This document shows, piece after piece, positions 8,614 through 18,127 of a stretch of DNA of 64,000 bases. Position numbers and translations under genes: made by a program. The stretch comes from Rahnella inusitata_A (GTDB taxonomy: Bacteria; Pseudomonadota; Gammaproteobacteria; Enterobacterales; Enterobacteriaceae), in NCBI RefSeq assembly GCF_965118895.1, contig NZ_CBCPJJ010000005.1:1-64000 (forward strand), given 5' to 3'. The notes beneath the pieces were generated by a model that ran no database searches, was not told the origin of the DNA, and saw nothing but the letters and a program-made list of their open reading frames with translations. Each line of letters begins with the position of its first letter. The first letter of the stretch is position 1.

Positions 8614-9213
8614 TTATTTCTGATGCCACGTGATCATACTGCCCTCGTTGTGTCCGGTCACCGGATCGGTCGCAGGCAGCGGTACCGCAACGACAGCTTT
8701 GGTTCGCGCCGTCAGCTGCGCGGGCTCGTCATGACAAAGATCGGCCTTCATTTCGGGCGGATATGCGCCCACCAGCATGAATTCCTCATCGGCGGAAATC
8801 TGTTTATGACCGATGCCCGCCGGTAAGAGCAAAACATCCCCCATCTTCACTTCAATGATTTTCCCGTTCTCGCCACCGAGTTGTAATCTTGCCGTACCGG
8901 CAAATACGCCCAGCGCCTCATGAGTGTTCGAATGGAAATGGGTAAAGGTGTACACCGGGTAGCGCCACTGCGGTGGCCAGCCATTGGAACGGAACAGATG
9001 CTCGAGGTAATCGGCATTATCGACGACGTTAGGTGGGATAACGCGGTGATAAATCATGACGGGGAGTTTGTTGTTGGGCACGCCACCCGAAGGTTTATCA
9101 ATCAGCAAGGTTTCCATCGCGACCTCTCTGGGAGTGGCAAAAGCAACCGGGGGAAGCGGCATCAGCGCGATGACCCCCAGTAACGTAACAAACCGACGTC
9201 GATCCACAGGCAT
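8614..9213 (-). CDS. Tat-exported cupin domain protein (YjlB-like)
   Basis: A 199-residue protein with a twin-arginine-like signal (DRRRFVTLLG then a hydrophobic stretch ending AFA), suggesting folded export to the periplasm. The body is a single cupin barrel with metal-ligand candidates in FHSNTHEALGVFAG and PAGIGHKQ. Its enzyme activity is unknown. The start is supported by AGGAG about ten bases upstream. It converges with the GNAT gene. Confidence 0.8.
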   Translation of the reverse strand: MPVDRRRFVTLLGVIALMPLPPVAFATPREVAMETLLIDKPSGGVPNNKLPVMIYHRVIPPNVVDNADYLEHLFRSNGWPPQWRYPVYTFTHFHSNTHEALGVFAGTARLQLGGENGKIIEVKMGDVLLLPAGIGHKQISADEEFMLVGAYPPEMKADLCHDEPAQLTARTKAVVAVPLPATDPVTGHNEGSMITWHQK

Positions 9214-9452
9214 CAGGGCGTGCTCCTTTTATCTCAATGGCTTACCTCATTCAGGTATAGAACAAAATTGCCTGAAAATCATCTTTTCTAAGACAGTTTT
9301 ACAGGGGGCAAATAACAGGCAGGCTTATCAGATAAAACTTAAAAACTGTAGCATTCAACAATTAGAAGTCCTGAACACTGGATAAATGCCTTATGTCTTC
9401 TATGCTTAAGTGGCTTATACAAAAATAGAAAATGGCCTCAGGAGGAGATGTT

Positions 9453-9785
9453 ATGAATAAGAAAATGTTACTTGTGGTTGCTACAGCAGTTTCTGTACTG
9501 GCAGGTTGTCAGACTTATGACCGCGCAGCGAGCTACGTAAAAGAGCCAGTGGTCAGCGATGTTAAAGTCGGTATGACGAAATCTCAGGTTCGCGCTATTG
9601 CAGGGCCACCGTCTACAGAAGCGACGCTTATCCATGCGAAAGGCACTTGCCAGACGTATGCTGTCGCTCCGCGTGATGGTAAAGCACAGACCTACTTTGT
9701 CAGCTATAACGACACCGGTCATGTCATGAACAAAGGCTATCAGTCCTGTTCAGACTACGACAAAGACCCGCAAGCTACTCAGTAA
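9453..9785 (+). CDS. osmE: Osmotically inducible lipoprotein OsmE
   Basis: Outer-membrane lipoprotein of 110 residues with the lipobox VLAGC at residues 14-18 and an SmpA/OmlA (BamE-like) domain (VSDVKVGMTKSQVRAIAG). E. coli OsmE is 112 residues and is induced by osmotic stress. The ATG at 9453 is preferred because GGAGGAG precedes it and it starts the signal sequence directly. Confidence 0.92.
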   Translation: MNKKMLLVVATAVSVLAGCQTYDRAASYVKEPVVSDVKVGMTKSQVRAIAGPPSTEATLIHAKGTCQTYAVAPRDGKAQTYFVSYNDTGHVMNKGYQSCSDYDKDPQATQ

Positions 9786-9793
9786 TTTAAGCG

Positions 9794-9815
9794 CCTCCCC
9801 CTGCAAAGGGGGAGG
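9794..9815. terminator. Hairpin between convergent osmE and nhaP2
   Basis: A perfect eight-base stem CCTCCCCC/GGGGGAGG with loop TGCAAA lies between the two convergent stops. It probably ends transcripts from both sides, though neither flank has a long T-run. Confidence 0.65.
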
Positions 9816-9823
9816 AAATCAGA

Positions 9824-11551
9824 TCAGGCCTTCTCCGTCACAATCCTCACACCGACTTTACTGACCCGGTTGCCCTCCATCTCGGCAATTGTCCACGTCA
9901 GCCCATCCCATTCAATATGGTCACCGATCACCGGTTCACCGCCCAGCAATCTGATAACGAAATGCCCCAGCGACTGTGACTGATCGACGGTGTCTTCCAG
10001 ATTCAGGCCGTAAAGTTGTGAAATCGCATCCAGCGGCGCATCAGCCTGCAAGATGAAATCCCCGAAGAAACGGTCATCGAGCACCACTTTATTGCTGTCG
10101 CTGAACAGTTTGCCCAGTTCCGGCAGGTGTTTTTCCTGGCCGATGACACACAGAATATCGCCTTCTTTCAGCCGCGTACTGCCGGTCGGGTGCAACATCT
10201 CTTTGCCACGGAACAGGGCGGCAATACGCGTTTCCTGCGGCATCTGCAAGTCACGCAGCGCCGCGCCGACGCACCACTTCTCCGAACCCAGCTGGTAGAT
10301 AAACTGCTCCCAGTCGTTATACACATCGATATCCAGCCCGACGCGTGAAATCGGCGTCGGCTGCGGTGGTACCAGCACCTTGGCTTTTTTGGCTGCGAAA
10401 CCCAGCGACGTGCCCTGCACCAGCAGCGACACCAGCACGATAAAGAACGCGACGTTGAAGAACAGGGTGGCGTTAGGCAACCCGGCCATCATCGGGAAAA
10501 CGGCCAGAATGATCGGTACCGCGCCGCGCAGGCCTACCCAGGAGATAAAGAACCGTTCGCGCAGGGTGAAGTTTTTGAACGGGATCAGGCTGACAAATAC
10601 CGACAGTGGGCGTGCCAGCAGGATCATCCACAGGGACAGCGCCAGTGCAGCAACGGCAATCGGCAGCAAATCGCTTGGCGTCAGCAGCAGGCCGAGCACC
10701 AGGAACATGCCGATCTGGCTCAGCCACGCCAGCCCGTCGAAGGTTTGCATAATCCCGTGGCGGTTGCGGATCGGCATGTTGCCGAGCATCAGCCCGCACA
10801 GGTACACGGCCAGAATGCCGCTGCCTTCCAGCGCCATAGTGGCGGCGTACACCAGCAGGCCGCCGCTGAAGGCCAGCAGCGGATACAACCCGGCTGCCAG
10901 CGTAATTTTGTTGATGAGTTTGTGCAGCAGCCAGCCGCCGCCGACGCCAAACACAATGCCGAGGCCAAACTGGCGCACCACATCGACCACAAACATCAGG
11001 CTCAGCCCGTGTTCGCCCTTAGAGATCATGTCGATGAGCGTAATGGTCAGGAATACCGCCATCGGGTCATTGCTGCCGGATTCAATTTCCAGCGTCGCGC
11101 TCACGCGTTCGTTCAGCCCTTTACCGCCAATTAACGAAAACACCGCTGCCGCATCAGTTGAGCCGATAATTGCGCCAATCAGCAGGCCCTGCATGAGGTC
11201 GATTTTAAACAGCCACGCCGCCGCCATGCCGGTCAGCCCGGCGGTTATCAGTACCCCAACCGTTGCCAGCGACAGGGCCGGCCACAGCGCCACGCGGAAA
11301 GAGGACGCACGGGTGCGCATCCCGCCGTCGAGCAGAATAACGGCCAGTGCGAGGTTACTGACCAGATAGGCCGCCGGATAATTATCGAACGCAATACCCC
11401 CGATGCCGTCGACGCCCGCCAGCATGCCGATGGCAAGGAAAATGACTAAAATAGGGATGCCGAGCTTAGAAGAGAACGAACTGAGCAAAATGCTCGCTGC
11501 GACTAACAGGGCGCCAATAAAGAAAAGTGTGTTGATCGTGCTGGCGTCCAA
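9824..11551 (-). CDS. nhaP2: Potassium/proton antiporter NhaP2 (CvrA, YcgO)
   Basis: Inner-membrane CPA1 antiporter of 575 residues (578 in E. coli). The first 390 residues hold about 12 membrane segments, with the ion-binding region GSTDAAAVFSLIGG and ESGSNDPMAVFLTI. The C-terminal cytoplasmic part contains a TrkA_C domain (around TRLKEGDILCVIGQ) and a CorC/HlyC-like end. It exports K+ or Na+ in exchange for protons and contributes to osmotic adaptation. It is a single-gene unit bounded by hairpins on both sides. Confidence 0.95.
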   Translation of the reverse strand: MDASTINTLFFIGALLVAASILLSSFSSKLGIPILVIFLAIGMLAGVDGIGGIAFDNYPAAYLVSNLALAVILLDGGMRTRASSFRVALWPALSLATVGVLITAGLTGMAAAWLFKIDLMQGLLIGAIIGSTDAAAVFSLIGGKGLNERVSATLEIESGSNDPMAVFLTITLIDMISKGEHGLSLMFVVDVVRQFGLGIVFGVGGGWLLHKLINKITLAAGLYPLLAFSGGLLVYAATMALEGSGILAVYLCGLMLGNMPIRNRHGIMQTFDGLAWLSQIGMFLVLGLLLTPSDLLPIAVAALALSLWMILLARPLSVFVSLIPFKNFTLRERFFISWVGLRGAVPIILAVFPMMAGLPNATLFFNVAFFIVLVSLLVQGTSLGFAAKKAKVLVPPQPTPISRVGLDIDVYNDWEQFIYQLGSEKWCVGAALRDLQMPQETRIAALFRGKEMLHPTGSTRLKEGDILCVIGQEKHLPELGKLFSDSNKVVLDDRFFGDFILQADAPLDAISQLYGLNLEDTVDQSQSLGHFVIRLLGGEPVIGDHIEWDGLTWTIAEMEGNRVSKVGVRIVTEKA

Positions 11552-11671
11552 GATAAATCTCCTGTCAGTGCAAAAATATGGCTAAGGCGCCATTAGAAAA
11601 GCGCTCCTTAATTTATCAGGAAAATGAGGGCGTTGCTGAGTTCATTTGGGATTTTTATTAACCTAATAAGG

Positions 11672-11706
11672 CTTTCCGCCGGATCGGTAACCCAACCGGC
11701 GGAAAG
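11672..11706 (-). terminator. Hairpin downstream of puuB
   Basis: Perfect 11-base inverted repeat CTTTCCGCCGG/CCGGCGGAAAG, 12 bases after the puuB stop. The minus-strand T-run is poor, so termination may be partial. Confidence 0.6.
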
Positions 11707-11717
11707 ATGAGGAAAGG

Positions 11718-13031
11718 CTAAACGCCCAGACGATCACGCAGGGAATAATAGGCCGCGCCAAGCATAGTGAAAGGCACCTGGAAGTTGCGGCCACCAAAGA
11801 ATGGCATATGCGGCAGGCGGGCGAAGGCATCAAAACGCTCGGCGTCGCCGCGCAGTACTTCGGTGATCAGTTTCCCTGCCAGATGCGTCAGTGTCACGCC
11901 ATGTCCGCTGTCGCCCTGCATATAGTAGATGTTGTTCTCCAGCCGCCCGAACTGCGGCAGGCGTGAGAGAGTCAGCAGGAAATTACCGCCCCAGCGATAA
12001 TCGATTTTCACGCCTTTCAGCTGCGGGAAGGTGCGGTTGAGCTTGGGCAGGATCACAGAATCTATATTCGGCGGATTTTTACCGCCGTAGGTCACGCCGC
12101 CGCCGTACAGCAGCCGGTTATCCGCGGTAAGACGGAAATAGTCGAGCAGATAGTTGCAGTCTTCCACGCAATAATTATTCGGCAGCAATGACAGCGCCAT
12201 GTCTTCTGAAAGAGGTTCAGTGGCGATGATTTGTGAACCACACGGCATACTCAGACGCGTGAGGCGCGGCGCGAGTTGCTGGCTGAGATAAGCGTTGCCC
12301 GCCAGAATCACAAACTTCGCTTTCACCTGACCCTTCGCGGTGTGTACACGAGCCGGATCACCGTGTTCAATGCGCGTGACCGCCGAGCCTTCGAAAATGC
12401 GTCCGCCGTGACGGCGTATAGCTTCGGCCTCGCCCAGCACCAGATTTAACGGGTGAATATGCCCGCCATTCTTATCCAGCAGCCCGCCGACGTAGCGGTC
12501 GGTGGCTATCTCGCGGCGAATAGCACTTTCATCCAGCAGGGTTAATTCGGTATGGCCGTAACGGTTCCACAGCTTTTGCTGGTCACGCAACCTGGTAAGC
12601 TGGCGCGCACTCAGTGCGGCAAACACGCAGCCCGGCCGGTAGTCGCAGTCGATGGCGTACTGGTCGATGCGCTGGCGGATAATGTTCGCGCCTTCAAACA
12701 TCATGCTGCCGAGCATATCGGCGGTCTGACGGCCGTAGCGGTCTTCGATGACATCAATATCGCGGCTGTAGGAATTGACTACCTGACCGCCGTTGCGCCC
12801 GCTGGCGCCCCAGCCAACGCGTGCAGCTTCCAGCACCACTACGTCGTAACCGGCTTCACAGAGATATAAAGCAGAGGAGATGCCGGTGTAACCGGCGCCG
12901 ACAATGCAGACATCGCACTCAATATTGTCAGTCAGCTCCGGCCATGGCGCGTGCGCGTTGACGGAGCTGGCATAGTAGCTGTCGGTGTGGGGCACGCCGG
13001 CAGCGTCGGGACTTCGTGTGTGAGTACTCAT
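11718..13031 (-). CDS. puuB: Gamma-glutamylputrescine oxidase PuuB
   Basis: FAD-dependent amine oxidase of 437 residues (DAO superfamily) that oxidises gamma-glutamylputrescine to gamma-glutamyl-aminobutyraldehyde, releasing ammonia and hydrogen peroxide. The dinucleotide-binding motif is CIVGAGYTGISSALYL near residue 45, followed by GWGASGRNGGQVV, typical of PuuB. It is the last gene of a leftward puuD-puuR-puuB unit. The aldehyde dehydrogenase puuC, which in E. coli sits between puuR and puuB, is missing here. Confidence 0.92.
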   Translation of the reverse strand: MSTHTRSPDAAGVPHTDSYYASSVNAHAPWPELTDNIECDVCIVGAGYTGISSALYLCEAGYDVVVLEAARVGWGASGRNGGQVVNSYSRDIDVIEDRYGRQTADMLGSMMFEGANIIRQRIDQYAIDCDYRPGCVFAALSARQLTRLRDQQKLWNRYGHTELTLLDESAIRREIATDRYVGGLLDKNGGHIHPLNLVLGEAEAIRRHGGRIFEGSAVTRIEHGDPARVHTAKGQVKAKFVILAGNAYLSQQLAPRLTRLSMPCGSQIIATEPLSEDMALSLLPNNYCVEDCNYLLDYFRLTADNRLLYGGGVTYGGKNPPNIDSVILPKLNRTFPQLKGVKIDYRWGGNFLLTLSRLPQFGRLENNIYYMQGDSGHGVTLTHLAGKLITEVLRGDAERFDAFARLPHMPFFGGRNFQVPFTMLGAAYYSLRDRLGV

Positions 13032-13081
13032 AGTGACATCCTTCTTTTGGTTCCCGTTGTCAGGCCCAGATCCTGCGACAA

Positions 13082-13639
13082 CTAGAAGGTATTAGGGGTA
13101 TGTGCGCTAACTATCCTGCAAATTCGCGTGGAAATATTACTGAAGCTGTGTGGGTTGGCGGTATTGATGGCATAACTCTGCCCGGCACGCAGCGGATAAC
13201 TCTGACCATTGATGGTTAAAATAATCTCCCCTTCTAACAGGGTGCCGACTTCCTCTCCCTGATGCTTGATTTTGTCGCCGGTGGTGCTGCCGGGCTGATA
13301 AGTTTCCAGCAGCATGGCGACCGCGTGGTTGGGCGTGCCGTTGTGCACCATTTTCATGGACACGCCACGGCTGCCGATTTCAATCAAGTCTGCCGAATTG
13401 ATGACAATTTTTGGTTTGTCACTCTCGCGGGCTTCAGCAAAAAATTCGGATAACGACAGCCCGTATACCCGCAACAGTTTTTGTAACGTGCTGACGGCGG
13501 GGCTGACTTTATCCTGTTCGATGGTACTGATGGCGCTGTGGGTCAGGCCAGACAACTCGGCGGCTTTGCGTTGAGACATGCCGAGTTGCTGACGAATTTC
13601 AGAAAGCCGGCGGCCAGGCGCCAGACTGACTTCGCTCAT
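13082..13639 (-). CDS. puuR: Putrescine-responsive transcriptional repressor PuuR
   Basis: A 185-residue regulator with an N-terminal XRE-type helix-turn-helix (IRQQLGMSQRKAAELSGL) and a C-terminal cupin domain (LRAGQSYAINTANPHSFSN). In E. coli it represses the puu operon and is relieved by putrescine. The ATG at 13639 gives the usual length. It starts four bases after the puuD stop, so the two are co-transcribed. Confidence 0.93.
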   Translation of the reverse strand: MSEVSLAPGRRLSEIRQQLGMSQRKAAELSGLTHSAISTIEQDKVSPAVSTLQKLLRVYGLSLSEFFAEARESDKPKIVINSADLIEIGSRGVSMKMVHNGTPNHAVAMLLETYQPGSTTGDKIKHQGEEVGTLLEGEIILTINGQSYPLRAGQSYAINTANPHSFSNISTRICRIVSAHTPNTF

Positions 13640-13643
13640 CCGT

Positions 13644-14447
13644 CTATTCCTCGCGAGCGCTCCGGGCCTGATGGCCTTTGCGGCAGGCATTAATAAAAGC
13701 GTTGAACAACTGACGAGACACCGGGTCCGTCAGGCTGTGCCATTCAGGATGCCACTGCACCCCCAGAGCAAACGGATGATCGCGAACGCTAACGGCCTCT
13801 ACCAGATTATCCGGCGCACGGGCTTCCACATTCAGTTCCGCCCCCAGCGTTTTTGCCCCCTGACCGTGCAGGGAGTTCACCTGAAACTGCTGATAATCGG
13901 GTAACAATTCCGAAAGTAGTCCGCCCGGTTCGATATGCACCGGATGCACGACGTTATATTGGTCGTCATGTGGCAGGCTGGTGTCTTCGCGGTGATCCCT
14001 ATAGCCCGGCACCTCCTGCACCTTGCGATACAAACTGCCGCCGGTCGCGACGACCAGTTCCTGCATGCCGCGGCATGCCGCAAATAAAGGGATCTTTTTA
14101 TCCAGCGTGGCACGGATAAGTTGCAGGCTCAGACGATCGCGCCCCGGATCGGCGAGTGCCTCGACACCTTCTTCACCGTACTGATGGGGTTCAATATTGC
14201 TGGGGCTGCCGGTGAGGAAGATGCCGTCAAGACCGCGGAGGATCTGATCTATTGCACCTTCGCGCGCCGCCAGTTCATGCGGCAGACAGACGGGCAGGGC
14301 GTCGGCGTTAAAAATGGCGTCCAGATATTTTTCGTGGACGGTGAGAGCCGGGTTTTCATCAACGGTGTTTTCACACATTACTACCCCAATGATCGGTCTG
14401 TAGCTGGTCTGTTTTCCAGCGGATGCCGTGGAAAATATATTGCCCAT
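13644..14447 (-). CDS. puuD: Gamma-glutamyl-gamma-aminobutyrate hydrolase PuuD
   Basis: Class I amidotransferase-like hydrolase (peptidase C26) of 267 residues that releases GABA from gamma-glutamyl-GABA. The nucleophile is in FAACRGMQE and the catalytic histidine and glutamate are in GVQWHPEW. It is the first gene of the puuD-puuR-puuB unit and divergent from puuA. The N-terminus is about a dozen residues longer than the E. coli protein. Confidence 0.93.
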   Translation of the reverse strand: MGNIFSTASAGKQTSYRPIIGVVMCENTVDENPALTVHEKYLDAIFNADALPVCLPHELAAREGAIDQILRGLDGIFLTGSPSNIEPHQYGEEGVEALADPGRDRLSLQLIRATLDKKIPLFAACRGMQELVVATGGSLYRKVQEVPGYRDHREDTSLPHDDQYNVVHPVHIEPGGLLSELLPDYQQFQVNSLHGQGAKTLGAELNVEARAPDNLVEAVSVRDHPFALGVQWHPEWHSLTDPVSRQLFNAFINACRKGHQARSAREE

Positions 14448-14806
14448 AATACCGCCTCGTTGAGTGGATGAATGAAATGACAGCGGGCGTCTCTCCACAC
14501 GCGGCTGTTCGGAATTATTTCAATGATTCTGGCCTTCTTCTGACCAATTTAGCAGCGCATTGATGGCATTTCAAACTGAGTTGTTATCAAATTGTATGTG
14601 TTGCAAAAAATTAATGTTAAGGCTAGGGTTAATCATATGGCCTATATTTTGAGCACGGTCGGGCGGATAAGCGAATCACTGTGATAACTGAGAATGAAGA
14701 CTCATGAGAAAACTGCGTTGAACAGAGCAATCAAACGGTAAGGCTTAACCGGCAGGCATCATGGTGGTGCCGTTGACGCCGGAAACCAGCAAATGGCGGA
14801 AAACCT
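14448..14806. other. puuD/puuA divergent control region
   Basis: A 359-base gene-free stretch that must hold the divergent promoters of puuD and puuA. It is AT-rich around 14560-14620. PuuR presumably binds here, but I found no exact match to the E. coli PuuR box, so no operator is called. Confidence 0.6.
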
Positions 14807-16249
14807 ATGCAAGCGACTCAACTGATGAATGAAATTAAGAAAGAGATTAGCGAGAACGAACCTCTTGCTAAGCACATTGAAGAGCGAAGTAGCGCGTTCC
14901 AGGATGAAGTGTCTCAATACCTGGAGCGTCACCCGCTTACCCTTCACGTCGACGTCCTGCTCACCGATCTCAATGGTTCCTTCCGCGGCAAACGCGTTCC
15001 CGTCTCTTCATTACGTAAACTCGAAAAAGGCTGCTATTTCCCGGCATCCGTATTCGCCATGGACATTCTCGGTAATGTCGTGGAAGAAGCGGGCCTCGGC
15101 CAGGAGCTTGGCGAACCCGATCGCAACTGTATTCCGGTTCCCGGCACCTTAACGCCTTCAGCCTCTGATCCTGAGCACACCGGGCAACTGCTGCTGACTA
15201 TGCTTGACGAAGATGGCACTCCCTTTAACGTTGAACCCCGCAATGTGCTGAATCATATCTGGCAAACATTGCGCCAGCGGGGCCTGTTCCCGGTGGTAGC
15301 GGTAGAGCTGGAGTTCTATCTGCTTGACAGGCAGCGCGACGCTGAAGGCTTTATCCAGCCGCCATGTACACCCGGCACGCAAGAGCGCAGCATGCATACG
15401 CAGGTTTATTCTGTAGATAATCTCGATCATTTTGCTGATGTGCTGAGTGACATCGACCGTCTGGCGCACATTCAGGGCTTGCCGGCTTCTGGCGCGGTGG
15501 CGGAGTCCTCTCCGGGTCAGTTTGAAATCAATTTACAGCACAGCGAAAATATTCTGCGCGCCTGCGACTATGCCCTGATGCTCAAGCGTCTGGTGCGTCT
15601 TGTGGCGGAAAATCACGAAATGGACGCCACCTTTATGGCGAAACCTTATGACGAGTATGCTGGCAGCGGGATGCACATCCACCTGAGCGTACTCGACGAC
15701 AATGGCAAAAACCTGTTTGCCAACGCCAATGGCGATGACTCCGAATTAATGAAACGGTCACTGGCCGGGATGATTGCCCTGATGCCCGCGTCGATGGCGG
15801 TGTTAGCGCCGAACGTCAATGCGTTCCGCCGCTTCCAGCCGGGCATGTATGTGCCGACGCAGGCATCGTGGGGGCATAACAACCGCACAGTTGCACTGCG
15901 CGTGCCGTGCGGTGGCGTGGCCGATCACCGGGTTGAATATCGTGTGGCCGGTGCTGATGCCAACCCGTATCTGGTGGTCGCCACCGTGCTGGCGGGAATG
16001 CTGTACGGGCTGGACAACGATTTACCGCTGCCGGAACCGGTGACGGGGAACGGTCTGGAGCAGGAGGGCATTCCGCTGCCTATTCGTCAGAGCGATGCTT
16101 TGTATGACTTTGATGAACAACCGGCGTTGAAAAAATACCTCGGCGAGCGTTTTTCGCAGGTTTATCACGCCTGTAAGTCAGATGAATTATTGCAGTTTGA
16201 ACGCCGTGTAACGGAAACAGAAATCGACTGGATGCTGCGTAACGCATAG
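14807..16249 (+). CDS. puuA: Gamma-glutamylputrescine synthetase PuuA
   Basis: Glutamine-synthetase-like ligase of 480 residues (472 in E. coli) that joins glutamate to putrescine using ATP, the first step of putrescine breakdown. The N-terminal beta-grasp segment has DVLLTDLNGSFRGKRVP. The catalytic domain has AESSPGQFEINL and GSGMHIHLS (metal and ATP sites) and the RVP segment near residue 365. The ATG at 14807 is preceded by GGCGGA. An alternative in-frame ATG lies six codons later. Confidence 0.93.
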   Translation: MQATQLMNEIKKEISENEPLAKHIEERSSAFQDEVSQYLERHPLTLHVDVLLTDLNGSFRGKRVPVSSLRKLEKGCYFPASVFAMDILGNVVEEAGLGQELGEPDRNCIPVPGTLTPSASDPEHTGQLLLTMLDEDGTPFNVEPRNVLNHIWQTLRQRGLFPVVAVELEFYLLDRQRDAEGFIQPPCTPGTQERSMHTQVYSVDNLDHFADVLSDIDRLAHIQGLPASGAVAESSPGQFEINLQHSENILRACDYALMLKRLVRLVAENHEMDATFMAKPYDEYAGSGMHIHLSVLDDNGKNLFANANGDDSELMKRSLAGMIALMPASMAVLAPNVNAFRRFQPGMYVPTQASWGHNNRTVALRVPCGGVADHRVEYRVAGADANPYLVVATVLAGMLYGLDNDLPLPEPVTGNGLEQEGIPLPIRQSDALYDFDEQPALKKYLGERFSQVYHACKSDELLQFERRVTETEIDWMLRNA

Positions 16250-16712
16250 TGAATGGTTAACAGACATGCACATGATGTTCAAAACTGGAAAAGAAATTGT
16301 AACTGGACGCCACTGATTGTTGTCATTCATGCGTGATTTGTGCAAAATACGCCGCACTGCAGATAACCGACGCTTAAAGGCGCCGGTTATTTTTTTTGTA
16401 TGTGCAGTACCCAAACTAATTTAACAGAGGCCGGACCCAGATCCGGATAGATAACAAGGTGCGTGTGCGATCCCAAATTCAAAACGGTCGCCACTATGAG
16501 GAAATGTAAAATGGGGCAATACTTCAAACCTGTACCGGTGCCCGCCGGTGCTTCTTTCAGCTGCAGCCACCTTCGCTCAGCCTTCACTTCCATGTTCAGC
16601 GATGTGAAGATCAATCCCCCGTTTACTGGTAATAACTCACGAAGTTTTCCCTGTACGTTGCGTTCAGAGGCGTCTAAGCGCCCGGTGTCTGCAATCCAGG
16701 GAGGGCTGAGCC
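16250..16712. other. Gene-free stretch between puuA and puuP
   Basis: This 463-base interval holds the puuA terminator at 16363-16398 and presumably the puuP promoter. A short open frame at 16463-16723 overlaps the puuP start and has no coding features that I trust. Confidence 0.5.
16363..16398 (+). terminator. Intrinsic terminator of puuA
   Basis: Stem ATAACCGACGC/GCGCCGGTTAT with one mismatch and a six-base loop, followed by eight T. It lies 114 bases after the puuA stop. Confidence 0.8.
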
Positions 16713-18089
16713 ATGTCTGCTAATGTTTCTGCCGCTCCGGCACCTCAGCGCGCACAACTGCGTAAAACCCTGACGCTGGTTCAGGTTGTGATGATGGGCC
16801 TGGCCTATCTGCAACCGATGACCATTTTCGATACTTTCGGTATCGTCTCCGGCCTGACCGATGGTCACGTCGCGACTGCGTACATCTTTGCACTGATTGC
16901 CGTTCTGTTTACCGCCGTGAGTTACGGCAAACTGGTGCGTCGTTTCCCGTCCGCCGGTTCTGCTTACACTTACGCACAGAAGGCGATTAGCCCTCACGTC
17001 GGCTTTATGGTGGGCTGGTCATCTCTGCTGGACTATTTGTTCATGCCGATGATCAACATCCTGCTGGCAAAAATTTACCTGGAAGCCATCTTCCCGGGCA
17101 TTCCGTCGTGGATCTTCGTTACCGCGCTGGTCGCACTGATGACTGCGTTCAATCTGCGCGGCATTAAAGTGGTAGCGAACCTGAACAGTATTATCGTGGT
17201 CGTTCAGGTTGCGATCATGGTGGTCTTCCTCGGGCTGCTGGTGCATGGCGTGTACATGGGCGAAGGTATGGGAACGCTGGCGACCACCAAGCCGTTCTTC
17301 AGTGAAAACGCGCATGTGGTGCCGATGATTACCGGTGCGACTATCCTGTGCTTCTCGTTCCTCGGCTTCGACGGCATCAGCTCGTTGTCTGAAGAAACGC
17401 CAAACGCGGGTAAAGTCATTCCGAAAGCGATTTTCCTGACGGCGCTGATCGGCGGCATCATCTTCGTAGTGGTGTCTTACTTCCTGCAGCTGTACTTCCC
17501 GGACATTTCGCGCTTCAAAGATCCGGACGCTTCTCAGCCTGAAATCATGTTGTACGTGGCCGGTAAATTCTTCCAGTCCGTCATCTTGTGCTTTAGCTGC
17601 GTGACCGTTCTGGCCTCCGGCATGGCCGCTCATGCGGGCGTATCACGTTTGTTATACGTGATGGGCCGCGACGGCGTCTTCCCGGAAAAAGTGTTCGGTT
17701 ATGTGCACCCGAAATGGCGTACCCCGACGTTCAACGTCGTGCTGGTAGGGGTTGTTGCGATGTCAGCGATAACGTTCGATCTGGTAACCGCGACGGCGCT
17801 TATCAACTTCGGTGCGCTGGTCGCTTTCACCTTCGTGAACCTGTCGGTAATCTCGCAGTTCTACATTCGTGAGAAGCGTAACCAAACCTTTAAAGATCAT
17901 TTCCATTATCTGATCCTGCCGGTGATTGGCGCACTGACCGTCGGTGCCCTGTGGCTGAACCTGGAATCGAGCTCAATGACGCTGGGTCTGGTCTGGGGCG
18001 CGATTGGGTTGGGATACCTGGCATTTATTACCAATGCTTTCAGGAAGCAGCCACCGCAGATGAGCGGAGAAATCGCCCCCGAGGCGTGA
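16713..18089 (+). CDS. puuP: Putrescine importer PuuP (APC family)
   Basis: Inner-membrane amino-acid/polyamine/cation symporter of 458 residues with about twelve membrane segments. The early segments VVMMGLAYLQPMTIFDTFGI and GSAYTYAQKAISPHVGFMVG are characteristic of PuuP. It imports putrescine by proton symport and feeds PuuA. It starts with ATG 15 bases after AGGGAGG. A terminator before it suggests its own promoter rather than co-transcription with puuA. Confidence 0.92.
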   Translation: MSANVSAAPAPQRAQLRKTLTLVQVVMMGLAYLQPMTIFDTFGIVSGLTDGHVATAYIFALIAVLFTAVSYGKLVRRFPSAGSAYTYAQKAISPHVGFMVGWSSLLDYLFMPMINILLAKIYLEAIFPGIPSWIFVTALVALMTAFNLRGIKVVANLNSIIVVVQVAIMVVFLGLLVHGVYMGEGMGTLATTKPFFSENAHVVPMITGATILCFSFLGFDGISSLSEETPNAGKVIPKAIFLTALIGGIIFVVVSYFLQLYFPDISRFKDPDASQPEIMLYVAGKFFQSVILCFSCVTVLASGMAAHAGVSRLLYVMGRDGVFPEKVFGYVHPKWRTPTFNVVLVGVVAMSAITFDLVTATALINFGALVAFTFVNLSVISQFYIREKRNQTFKDHFHYLILPVIGALTVGALWLNLESSSMTLGLVWGAIGLGYLAFITNAFRKQPPQMSGEIAPEA

Positions 18090-18094
18090 TGGAT

Positions 18095-18127
18095 GGCCCT
18101 TTGGAAAGGGCCGGAAACTTTTTTTGC
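18095..18127 (+). terminator. Terminator of puuP
   Basis: Perfect GGCCCTTT/AAAGGGCC stem with a two-base loop, directly after the puuP stop, with a run of seven T beginning a few bases later. Confidence 0.75.

Noticed and set aside
10380..11369. Long antisense frame (329 codons) over nhaP2
   Set aside because: It lies fully within a well-supported antiporter gene on the other strand and its composition (rich in S, P, T, R) is typical of a shadow frame.
16463..16723. 86-codon frame before puuP
   Set aside because: Overlaps the puuP start, has no recognisable motif, and lies in a leader region where promoter elements are expected.
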